Shown in pieces: positions 8,340 to 14,406 of a DNA stretch of 16,419 nucleotides; the first letter of the stretch is position 1; every line of letters begins with the position of its first letter. The position numbers and the translations under genes were made by a program. The notes under the pieces were generated by a model. It was not told the origin of the DNA and searched no databases. It saw nothing but the letters and a program-made list of their open reading frames with translations. Source of the stretch: Bifidobacterium sp. UBA6881 (GTDB taxonomy: Bacteria > Actinomycetota > Actinomycetes > Actinomycetales > Bifidobacteriaceae); NCBI GenBank assembly GCA_002451435.1, contig DKCF01000087.1, positions 1,382 through 17,800 on the forward strand, in the 5' to 3' direction.

Positions 8340-9616
8340 GGGTGTACCTCCAGCATGCGCTGCAGTGCGATTTTCGCGTCACGCGCGGTGTCGTCGTCCA
8401 CGGTGATGCGGTTGACGATGTTGCCCTGCTCGATGTTCTCCAGCGCCCATGCCAGATATGCGGGGTGGATGCGGTACATCGTGGAGCATGGGCAGACCAC
8501 GGGGTCGAGGCAGAAAACGGTCTTGTCCGGGTACTGCGCGGCCAGACGGTTGACGAGGTTGATCTCCGTGCCGACGGCAATCGCGGATCCGGCCGGCGCG
8601 TTGGCGATCTCCTTGACGATGTATGCGGTGGAGCCGGTGCCGTCCGCCGCGTTGACGACGTCCATCGAGCATTCGGGGTGCACGATCACCTTGACGCCCG
8701 GATACGCCTTGCGGGCGCGTTCCACCTGTTCGACGGTGAAGCGCTGGTGCACGGAGCAGAAGCCCTTCCATAGAATCATCTTCGCGTTGGCGTACACCGC
8801 GGGATCCTCTGCGCCGCCCGCCGGCTTGTACGGGTTCCACACCGGCATCTGGTCGAGGCTCATGCCCATGGCGAGCGCGGTGTTGCGGCCGAGGTGCTGG
8901 TCGGGGAAGAACAGCACGCGCTTGCCGCGGGCGAACGCCCATTCGAGCACCGCGTGGGCGTTCGAGGAGGTGCAGACGATGCCGCCGTGGCGTCCGCAGA
9001 ACGCCTTCAGAGCGGCCGAGGAGTTCATGTAGGTGACCGGAATGATCTGCTGGAGACCGTCGGCATCCGGCTTCGTACCGCAGATCTCGCCGAGCTGGTC
9101 CCAGCAATCCTGCACTTGGTCGATGTTCGCCATATCGGCCATCGAGCAACCCGCGGAGAGGTTCGGCAGCGTCACGGTCTGTTCGGGTGTGGAGAGGATG
9201 TCGGCGGTTTCGGCCATGAAGTGCACGCCGCAGAAGACGATGTGGTCGGCGTCGGGGCGTTCGGTCGCGTTCTTGGCGAGCTGGAAGGAATCGCCCACGA
9301 AATCGGCGTGGACGATGATCTCGTCGCGCTGGTAGAAGTGCCCGAGGATCAGGAGTTTGCTGCCGAGCCTGGATTTGGCGGCCCGGATGCGTTCCTGGAG
9401 CTCCTCGTCGGATGCGTCGCGGTATTCCTGCGGCAGCATCTGCTGGCGCGGCGCGTTGCCCGGCAGCGGGTCGAACATGGATGCGCCGGGGCCGTAGCTC
9501 GGCTTGGTGGTGTCGAAGTGCCACGGATCCTGCGTCAGACCCGCGTCACAGGTGCTTTGCGCGCCCAACCGGGCGATGATTTCGTCTACGGACGGTGATG
9601 ACAGTGTCGCGGCCAT
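8336..9616 (-). CDS. nadA: Quinolinate synthase, [4Fe-4S] enzyme
   Basis: Second step of de novo NAD synthesis: iminoaspartate plus dihydroxyacetone phosphate gives quinolinate, using an oxygen-sensitive [4Fe-4S] cluster with three cysteine ligands. 426 residues, longer than the 300-350 of many homologues because of an N-terminal extension of about 80 residues before SKLLILGHFYQRDEI (86-100). Likely ligands: C129 in VFCGVHFMAETA, C215 in IVCTSSNAHAV, and C375 or C377 in VVCPCSTMYRIHP. Other conserved parts are LPNLSAGCSMADMA (150-163), FPDQHLGRNTA (237-247), VHPECSMDVV (312-321) and GTEINLVNRL (349-358). The Shine-Dalgarno GGGGAGG sits about seven bases before the ATG. It is the first enzyme gene of the nadA-nadB-nadC-nifS run. 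Confidence 0.97.
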   Translation of the reverse strand: MAATLSSPSVDEIIARLGAQSTCDAGLTQDPWHFDTTKPSYGPGASMFDPLPGNAPRQQMLPQEYRDASDEELQERIRAAKSRLGSKLLILGHFYQRDEIIVHADFVGDSFQLAKNATERPDADHIVFCGVHFMAETADILSTPEQTVTLPNLSAGCSMADMANIDQVQDCWDQLGEICGTKPDADGLQQIIPVTYMNSSAALKAFCGRHGGIVCTSSNAHAVLEWAFARGKRVLFFPDQHLGRNTALAMGMSLDQMPVWNPYKPAGGAEDPAVYANAKMILWKGFCSVHQRFTVEQVERARKAYPGVKVIVHPECSMDVVNAADGTGSTAYIVKEIANAPAGSAIAVGTEINLVNRLAAQYPDKTVFCLDPVVCPCSTMYRIHPAYLAWALENIEQGNIVNRITVDDDTARDAKIALQRMLEVHP

Positions 9617-9716
9617 ACCGTGCCTCCCCTTCTGTTGGTTGTTGAAACGATGTGTTTGTAAGTCGTACTAACGGCGATCACCTAGTAGCGGTCGCCAGCG
9701 GTTCCGCCGATGCGGT
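9617..9716 (-). promoter_or_regulatory. Spacer between nrtR and nadA
   Basis: This gap separates the nrtR stop from the nadA start. It holds a stem (GGCGA 9673-9677 with TCGCC 9692-9696, extendable with mismatches) just after nrtR and without a T tract, and an imperfect palindrome GTAAGT-CGT-ACTAAC (9658-9672). I found no promoter with both boxes convincing, so nadA may be read through from nrtR. The palindrome does not match the larger one upstream of nrtR in spacing. Confidence 0.3.
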
Positions 9717-10520
9717 TCAGACCGTGGTGAGCGCCGTGATCGCGTCATCCGGCGTTGCGACGGCCGCGGGTTCCACCGGCGCGCAGGTCCACGTCGCGGA
9801 CTGCCGGAGCGCGTCTTTGGCGTATCGATACACGGCGGCTGGACGGTTGCGCCCGACCCTCAGTTTCTCGCCGGTGCCTTCCAATTGTCCGGATGCGAGC
9901 ATCTTGCGGCGGAAATTCGCCAGATCGATGGTCTGCCCGGCCACCGCCTCGTAGACGTCGTGCAATTGGCTGAGCGTGAAACGATCGCCCACCAATCGGG
10001 CGACGACCTGAGGATATTCGATTTTGCCCCGCAGCCTGCTCAGCGCGTAATCGATGATCGCGCGATGGTCGAAGGCCAGTTGAGGCAGATGGTCCACCGG
10101 GAACCATTTGACGTTGTCGCCGTCGACGAGGCCGGCGTGTTCGTCGACGGAGCCCACCAGCGCCCAATACACGATGGACACCATCGGCAGACCGCCATGC
10201 GAACGCGCGGGATCGCCGAAGGTATACAGCTGTTCCAGATACCGTGGGTGCAGCGACGTCGTGGATTCCAATGCGGCATAGGCCGATTGCTCCAGCGAAT
10301 GGTCGGCCCGCAGGTCTCCGCCGGGCAACGCCCATTGCCCGAGGAACGGCTGCCGCACGCGCCTCACCAAGGGCATCCACAGCGTCGAACCGGCATCGTC
10401 GCAGGCCGAGTCCGCGGTCGTCGCGCTGTCCCTGGATGCCGGCCCCAAGGCCAGAATCACCACGGACACGCCGACCTGCGGGGGCTGTCTGCGCCGCTCC
10501 GAAACGTTGCCCATGATCAT
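9717..10520 (-). CDS. nrtR: NrtR-family Nudix-related regulator of NAD metabolism
   Basis: A DNA-binding regulator with an N-terminal Nudix-like domain that in studied NrtR proteins senses ADP-ribose or related NAD products, and a C-terminal winged helix. Using the ATG at 10518-10520 it has 267 residues. The Nudix domain starts at VGVSVVILAL (about 16-25) and holds LPGGDLR (about 65-71), but the Nudix box reads ..AALESTTSLH.. where REUxEE is expected, so hydrolase activity is probably lost, as in the family. The helix part FTLSQLHDVYEAV ... NFRRKMLASGQLE ... NRPAAVYRY (about 181-233) is typical of NrtR. The frame extends up to an ATG at 10607 but would then run through the operator palindrome, so I reject that start. 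The Shine-Dalgarno GAGG (10526-10529) fits 10520 best; ATGs at 10523 and 10514 are alternatives. Confidence 0.88.
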   Translation of the reverse strand: MIMGNVSERRRQPPQVGVSVVILALGPASRDSATTADSACDDAGSTLWMPLVRRVRQPFLGQWALPGGDLRADHSLEQSAYAALESTTSLHPRYLEQLYTFGDPARSHGGLPMVSIVYWALVGSVDEHAGLVDGDNVKWFPVDHLPQLAFDHRAIIDYALSRLRGKIEYPQVVARLVGDRFTLSQLHDVYEAVAGQTIDLANFRRKMLASGQLEGTGEKLRVGRNRPAAVYRYAKDALRQSATWTCAPVEPAAVATPDDAITALTTV

Positions 10521-10566
10521 CATGCCCTCGTTCCACCGGTTCGAATGGTTACGAGGTATGAGTGTA

Positions 10567-10595
10567 CCACTTATAGTCAACATGACTATAAGTGG
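10567..10595. promoter_or_regulatory. Perfect palindrome, probable NrtR operator
   Basis: Arms CCACTTATAGTCA (10567-10579) and TGACTATAAGTGG (10583-10595) are exact inverted repeats around ACA. The site lies 47 bases upstream of the nrtR start and is short-spaced with A/T in the core, as expected of a dimeric winged-helix regulator. A TTGACT -35-like hexamer (minus strand, 10575-10580) lies within it, so binding would block transcription of nrtR and, by readthrough, the nad genes. That NrtR regulators often control their own gene and nad genes is established; the assignment of this site is inference. Confidence 0.75.
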
Positions 10596-10610
10596 GTTTC
10601 GGGCCATGCC

Positions 10611-10646
10611 GAAAAACGGAATCGGCTCCCTCCCGGGAGCCGATTC
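10611..10646 (-). terminator. Rho-independent terminator of parA
   Basis: On the minus strand a perfect 12-bp stem, GAATCGGCTCCC and GGGAGCCGATTC (10619-10630 and 10635-10646), with a four-base loop is followed by CG and five T (10612-10616). It starts about 20 bases after the parA stop and isolates parA from the nrtR promoter immediately downstream. Confidence 0.92.
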
Positions 10647-10666
10647 ATGGATTCATCCGATGCCGT

Positions 10667-11506
10667 TCACGCGACGATGCCCTTGGCGATCAGTTCGCGG
10701 GAGACCTCGCGGTATTCCTTAGCCGTCTTGTGGTTCGGCGCGTAGATGGTGATCGGGGCCGCCGCCACGGTGGCGTCGGGCAGTTTGATGGAACGGGAGA
10801 TCACCGAATGGAACACCTTGTTCTGGAACGCCTCGTAGATGCGCTGCAGCACCTCGTCGCAGTGCAAGGTGTGCGTGAACATCGTCACCAGCACGCCGTA
10901 CACCTCAAGTCCGGGGTTGATGCGGGTCTGCACCTTCTCGATCGACTGCATCAGCAATGCGACGCCGCGCAGCGCGAAGAATTCGGCGGCGACCGGGATG
11001 ATCACGCCGTCCGCGGCAGTCAGCGCGTTCACCGTCAGCAGGCCGAGGGACGGCTGGCAATCGACGATGATCACGTCGTATTCGTCCTTCACCTGGCGAA
11101 GCACGCCGGCGAGTATCTGCTCGCGGCCCACTTCGGTGACCAGCTGCACCTCGGCGGCCGACAGGTCGATGTTGGCCGGCATGATGTCGAGGTTCTCGAA
11201 ATCCGTGTGGCGGATCACGTCATGCACGTCCATGCGCGGGTTGAACAGCGCCGTGTACACCGTGTCCTCCACCGTGTTGGCGTTGATGCCCAGTCCCACC
11301 GTCGCCGCGCCCTGCGGGTCGAAATCGACAATCAGCACGCGTCGTCCATACTGGCTCAGCGCCCCGGCGATATTGATGGAACTGGTGGTCTTGCCGACGC
11401 CACCTTTCTGATTGCACATGGCGATGACCCTCGCGGGACCGTGCGTCCGCAACGGTTCCGGCGCGGGAAAAGTCTCATAATCACGTCCAAGCAAATCCGT
11501 AGGCAT
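10667..11506 (-). CDS. parA: ParA/Soj-type chromosome-partitioning ATPase
   Basis: A 279-residue P-loop ATPase of the ParA/MinD group. Seen: deviant Walker A KGGVGKTT (34-41) with signature K34 and K39, Walker A' VDFDPQ (60-65), and Walker B VIIVDCQPSLG (145-155, D149). A 25-residue N-terminal leader precedes the first strand. No parB and no parS-like site lie beside it. In several actinobacteria a Soj-like gene of this kind sits near xerD and the condensin partner genes scpA-scpB; here xerD is directly upstream but scpA-scpB are not downstream within the window. Its role may therefore be in segregation with condensin rather than with a classic ParB, but that is inference. An AAGG Shine-Dalgarno lies about eight bases before the ATG, and a strong terminator follows the gene. 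Confidence 0.92.
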   Translation of the reverse strand: MPTDLLGRDYETFPAPEPLRTHGPARVIAMCNQKGGVGKTTSSINIAGALSQYGRRVLIVDFDPQGAATVGLGINANTVEDTVYTALFNPRMDVHDVIRHTDFENLDIMPANIDLSAAEVQLVTEVGREQILAGVLRQVKDEYDVIIVDCQPSLGLLTVNALTAADGVIIPVAAEFFALRGVALLMQSIEKVQTRINPGLEVYGVLVTMFTHTLHCDEVLQRIYEAFQNKVFHSVISRSIKLPDATVAAAPITIYAPNHKTAKEYREVSRELIAKGIVA

Positions 11507-11593
11507 ACCGTTTACCTTACCAACATCCTCGTGTCATCGTTCACTGTTGTACATGCTATCCCATGGTCTCCGCACATGGCGGCAGCAACACCG

Positions 11594-12547
11594 TCATCTC
11601 GCGCGCGGATGGGAGGTCAGATACGTTTCGATGAGGTTTTCCGGGCTCACATGCGTGTATATCTGCGTCGTGGTGACGCTGGCATGGCCCAGCAGCTCCT
11701 GCACGGTGCGCACGTCGGCGCCGCCTTGGATCAGATGGGTGGCGAAGGAATGGCGCAGGATGTGCGGGTGCAACGGCTTGCCGATATGCGCGCGTTCCCC
11801 CGCCGCGCGGATGATCTCCCACACCGATTGCCTCGACAGCCGGCGTCCGCGTTTGTTGAGGAACAGCGCCTGCCGTTCTGCGGGGCCTTTCGATTTCGCC
11901 TCCAGCGCGGGACGCCCGCCCCGCAGGTATCTGGAGACGGCCTCGCAGGCGCAGCCGCCGATCGGAACCAACCGCTGTTTGGAACCTTTGCCCGTCAACC
12001 GAACGATCTTCCCGTCGAGGTCGATATCGTTCAGATTCGCGCCGCAGGCCTCCGACACGCGCGATCCCGTCGCGTACATGAATTCCAACAGCGCCTTGTC
12101 GCGAAGCATCGCCGGATCGTCGGGAACATCCTGGGACGCGCCGCCAAGCGCGCGGTTCTGCGACACGGGAATCGCGTCGAGCAGCCGCGCGACCTCATCC
12201 ACCGTCAGCACCTCGGGCAGCGTGCCGGCCCCTTTGGGCGCCTTGACCTGTGACGACACATCATCCGATACGGCGTGCTCGCCAAGCGCGAAACGGTGGA
12301 ACGCGTGGATGCTGGCGAGCCTGCGCGCCTTGCTGCGCGCGGACTCGCCCGAGGCGTCGAGGAAGGCGATGTAGTCCTCGACCCGTTGCGTGGTCACCTG
12401 TTCCAGCCGCGAGACGCCATGCTCGGCGAGCCAGTCGGTGTATTTGCCCAGATCGGAGCCATAGGCCGACACCGTGGCCTTCGACAATCCCCGTTCCACG
12501 TCGATATGCGCGAGATATTGTTTGACCAGTCGTTTCATATCGTCCAT
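11594..12547 (-). CDS. xerD: Tyrosine site-specific recombinase XerD
   Basis: Resolves chromosome dimers at dif together with XerC and FtsK. From the ATG at 12545-12547 it has 317 residues, near the family's 300. The N-terminal SAM-like core-binding domain (about 1-95: QYLAHIDVERGLSKATVSAYGSDL) precedes the catalytic domain. Active-site residues in this numbering: R163 (ATGSRVSE), K187 (TGKGSKQR), H262 and R265 (HPHILRHSF), H288 (LLGHAS), and Y297 (QIYTHVSP). I chose this start because GAGG lies five bases before it; the frame also allows ATG at 12565, where the Shine-Dalgarno is poor. About 12-15 extra residues (NRALGGASQDVPDDPAM) lie before LRDKALLEFMYATG. The assignment to XerD rather than XerC rests on overall resemblance and the parA neighbour. 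Confidence 0.92.
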   Translation of the reverse strand: MDDMKRLVKQYLAHIDVERGLSKATVSAYGSDLGKYTDWLAEHGVSRLEQVTTQRVEDYIAFLDASGESARSKARRLASIHAFHRFALGEHAVSDDVSSQVKAPKGAGTLPEVLTVDEVARLLDAIPVSQNRALGGASQDVPDDPAMLRDKALLEFMYATGSRVSEACGANLNDIDLDGKIVRLTGKGSKQRLVPIGGCACEAVSRYLRGGRPALEAKSKGPAERQALFLNKRGRRLSRQSVWEIIRAAGERAHIGKPLHPHILRHSFATHLIQGGADVRTVQELLGHASVTTTQIYTHVSPENLIETYLTSHPRAR

Positions 12548-12661
12548 CGTGCCCTCGTCCATCATTGTCCCGTCTTGGCCCGCTCTGCGCCTCGTCCAGT
12601 TTCCTTCCCGTCGCCCGCGTCCCGCTCGTGCCGAAGCATCCGGCGCGCTGCCGGGAATGCA

Positions 12662-12696
12662 ATTGACCCCCGCTCCTAGGCAGGGCGGGGGTCAAT
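12662..12696 (-). terminator. Terminator of the infC-rpmI-rplT operon
   Basis: Perfect 12-bp arms ATTGACCCCCGC (12662-12673) and GCGGGGGTCAAT (12685-12696) with an 11-base loop start about 30 bases after the rplT stop. The stem can be lengthened by TGCA pairs across a one-base bulge. The tail on the minus strand is only modestly T-rich (TTGCATTCC). Confidence 0.75.
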
Positions 12697-12725
12697 GCAA
12701 ACACGCTTGTTCAGCGAAAAGAAGC

Positions 12726-13109
12726 TCAGGCTTCCTTCGGAGCGTTCACGTCAGCCGGAAGAGCGGCCTTGGCCTGCTCGACGATGACCTTGAAGGTCTC
12801 CGGGTCGGAGACGGCCAGCTCGGCGAGGGCGCGACGGTCCAGTTCGATGCCGGCGAGGTGCAGGCCCTGGATGAAGCGGTTGTAGGTGATGCCCTCAGCA
12901 CGGACGGCAGCGTTGATGCGCTGGATCCACAGCTTGCGGAAGTCGCCCTTGCGAGCCTTGCGGTCGCGGAAGTTGTAGGTAAAGGAGTGAAGCAGCTGCT
13001 CCTTGGCCTTGCGGTACAGACGGGAGCGCTGGCCACGGTAACCGGAAGCCCTCTCGAGAACGACGCGACGCTTCTTGTGGGCGTTCACTGCGCGCTTGAC
13101 ACGTGCCAT
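12726..13109 (-). CDS. rplT: 50S ribosomal protein L20
   Basis: Early-assembly 23S rRNA-binding protein of the large subunit; 127 residues against about 115-120 usual, the surplus being an acidic/alanine C-terminal tail (about 118-127). The start MARVKRAVNAHKKRR, then ASGYRGQRSRLYRKAKEQ and RDRKARKGDFRKLWIQRINAA, are diagnostic. A GAGGAA Shine-Dalgarno lies about six bases before the ATG. It is last in the infC-rpmI-rplT operon, 51 bases after rpmI. In E. coli and Bacillus L20 represses its own operon by binding the mRNA; whether the leader here does that is untested. Confidence 0.98.
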   Translation of the reverse strand: MARVKRAVNAHKKRRVVLERASGYRGQRSRLYRKAKEQLLHSFTYNFRDRKARKGDFRKLWIQRINAAVRAEGITYNRFIQGLHLAGIELDRRALAELAVSDPETFKVIVEQAKAALPADVNAPKEA

Positions 13110-13160
13110 ATTTGATTCCTCAGCTTTCTATTAAGTCTTGTTGTTCCGCTCTCGCCGAAT

Positions 13161-13355
13161 TCAGCGGGCGAGCAGCTTCTTCATGTTCTTGCTCTGGGAA
13201 GTGGCCAGAACACCGTCGGCCTTCAGCTCGCGGCGCTTACGAGCGGACTTGTGCTCGAGGTTGTGGCGCATTGCGGAGCCGGCGTGCATCAGCTTGCCGG
13301 AACCGGTCACGCGGACGCGCTTGGAAGCGGCGGAATTAGTTTTCATCTTCGGCAT
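13161..13355 (-). CDS. rpmI: 50S ribosomal protein L35
   Basis: Small, highly basic large-subunit protein; 64 residues, exactly family length. The start MPKMKTNSAASKRVRVTGSGK and the middle HNLEHKSARKRR are diagnostic. A strong Shine-Dalgarno AAGGAGGG is placed six bases before the ATG. The gap after the infC stop is only 18 bases, so the two genes share a transcript. Confidence 0.98.
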   Translation of the reverse strand: MPKMKTNSAASKRVRVTGSGKLMHAGSAMRHNLEHKSARKRRELKADGVLATSQSKNMKKLLAR

Positions 13356-13373
13356 TGCTGCCCTCCTTGTTTG

Positions 13374-14069
13374 TTACTTCGATTCGGAAGTCTTCTTGTC
13401 GGCCGACACCGCAGCCTTGGCTTCGGCCGCGGCCTTCGCCTGGGCTTCCTGCTTGGCCGCCAGACGTGCAGCCTGCCGGGCCTGGCGCTCGGCGCGGGAC
13501 TGGTTGCCGCGGCGGCGCTGCTCGGACTGGGTGTGCACCTTCTTGCCCTTGGGCGCAAGCGTCATGATGATGTTGCGGCCTTCCTGCTTCGGAGCGAATT
13601 CGATGGTGCCGTATTCCTCCACTTCGCCGGCAAGACGACGCAGCAGCTCGACGCCGCCGATCGGGCGGGACTGCTCGCGGCCACGCAGCATGATGGTGAC
13701 CTTGACCTTGTCTCCGCCGGTCAGAAAGCGCACGACGTGCCCCTTCTTGACCTCGAAGTCGTGGTCGTCGATCTTCAGACGGAAGCGGATTTCCTTGACT
13801 TCCGCGGTGCTCTGATTGCGACGGGCCTCACGGGCCTTGATCTTCTCGTTGTACTTGAACTTGCCGTAATCGATGAGCTTGGCGACCGGAGGCTTCGCGT
13901 TGGGCGCCACCTCGACGAGATCGAGGTTCGCTTCCTTTGCCAGGTTCAGTGCGACGGAAGTCGCGATGACTCCCACCTGCTCGCCGTTCGGGCCGATCAG
14001 ACGCACCTGGGAGACGCGAATCTCGTCGTTAATGCGTGGTTCGTCGCTGATGATGACTCCAATCCTCAT
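13374..14069 (-). CDS. infC: Translation initiation factor IF-3
   Basis: Binds the 30S subunit, keeps subunits apart and checks start codon and initiator tRNA. The frame from the ATG at 14067-14069 gives 231 residues. The N-domain begins ISDEPRINDEIRVSQVRLIGPNGEQVG (about 7-33) and ends with KLIDYGKFKYNEK (64-76) in the linker; the C-domain covers about 85-175 (VKEIRFRLKIDDHDFEVKKGHVVRFL, KVKVTIMLRGRE). Residues 177-231 form a Lys/Ala/Glu/Gln-rich tail with coiled-coil character, absent from E. coli IF-3 and seen in actinobacterial relatives. The true start may be the AUC at codon 7 (14049-14051): homology begins there, GGAG lies five bases upstream, and the ATG has no good Shine-Dalgarno and sits beside a hairpin. 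That would give 225 residues. Confidence 0.95.
   Translation of the reverse strand: MRIGVIISDEPRINDEIRVSQVRLIGPNGEQVGVIATSVALNLAKEANLDLVEVAPNAKPPVAKLIDYGKFKYNEKIKAREARRNQSTAEVKEIRFRLKIDDHDFEVKKGHVVRFLTGGDKVKVTIMLRGREQSRPIGGVELLRRLAGEVEEYGTIEFAPKQEGRNIIMTLAPKGKKVHTQSEQRRRGNQSRAERQARQAARLAAKQEAQAKAAAEAKAAVSADKKTSESK
14049..14060 (-). promoter_or_regulatory. Possible AUC start site of infC with its Shine-Dalgarno
   Basis: Minus strand reads GGAG (14057-14060), TC, ATC, ATC, AGC. The second ATC (14049-14051) is five bases from GGAG, an ideal spacing, and is the first residue of the conserved ISDEPRIN block. Rare start codons (AUU in E. coli) let IF-3 repress its own synthesis; I infer the same logic here. 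Confidence 0.55.
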
Positions 14070-14284
14070 GTTCCGTTCAGTGGGAACGTCTCCGGATTGG
14101 CAGCTTTCCAGAGTCTCGCATGTTCACGGCGAAGCAGGCCACGGCAACACGACGTTGCGGCGGTATGACGAATTCGATTTCGTCCTGCACCATCTGTGAT
14201 GATGGAGGCTTCTGCCTGAACCCGAGGCCATGAAAGGCTTCCAGGTGGGGATGTCCCGCTTTCTTGATTTCTCAAGCCTTGTAG
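14070..14284 (-). ncRNA. Structured 5' leader of the infC operon
   Basis: No gene is supported in this stretch. Several short hairpins stand in series on the minus strand: CTTGA-GAAA-TCAAG with a GNRA loop (14263-14276); CCATC/GATGG (14190-14205); GACGAA/TTCGTC (14167-14184); GCAAC/GTTGC (14144-14158); and GTTCC/GGAAC (14070-14087), directly before the annotated ATG. AAGGCTT (14274-14280) can also pair with AAGCCTT (14234-14240), which competes with the first hairpin. A long folded leader fits autogenous control of an IF-3/L35/L20 operon. The pairings were found by eye; no folding energy was calculated. Confidence 0.4.
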
Positions 14285-14290
14285 ATAATA
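14285..14290 (-). promoter_or_regulatory. Candidate -10 box of the infC operon
   Basis: TATTAT on the minus strand lies just past the asnB terminator stem and preceded by TGG. The matching -35 position would fall inside the terminator hairpin and is not a good match to TTGACA. It is the only AT-rich hexamer in an otherwise GC-rich stretch. Confidence 0.35.
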
Positions 14291-14295
14291 CCACA

Positions 14296-14329
14296 CCCCG
14301 GGACCATTGCGTGTCGCATGGTCCCGGGG
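14296..14329 (-). terminator. Terminator of asnB
   Basis: Perfect 12-bp arms CCCCGGGACCAT (14296-14307) and ATGGTCCCGGGG (14318-14329) have a ten-base loop that can add GCG/CGC pairs. It lies about 78 bases after the asnB stop and is followed on the minus strand by TGTGGTATTATCT, a moderately T-rich tail. Confidence 0.8.
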
Positions 14330-14406
14330 CGCGTTTCCGGTCCGGCGCCAATTCTGGACCAGCGAGGCCGGAAGCCCCGCGTCCAGCCGGATGGCGTCCG
14401 TCGCCG

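Noticed and set aside
7251..9032. Long plus-strand open frame over nadB and nadA
   Set aside because: Antisense to two well-conserved genes and spans their junction; no start signal and no recognisable domain.
10608..11593. Plasmid-type ParAB partition locus
   Set aside because: No ParB gene or repeated centromere-like sites; surroundings are housekeeping chromosomal genes.
10592..12253. Plus-strand open frame over parA and xerD
   Set aside because: Crosses two complete minus-strand genes and a terminator; no domain seen.
11594..12547. Phage or integrative-element integrase
   Set aside because: Length, motifs and position near parA fit housekeeping XerD; no attachment repeats or phage genes are nearby.
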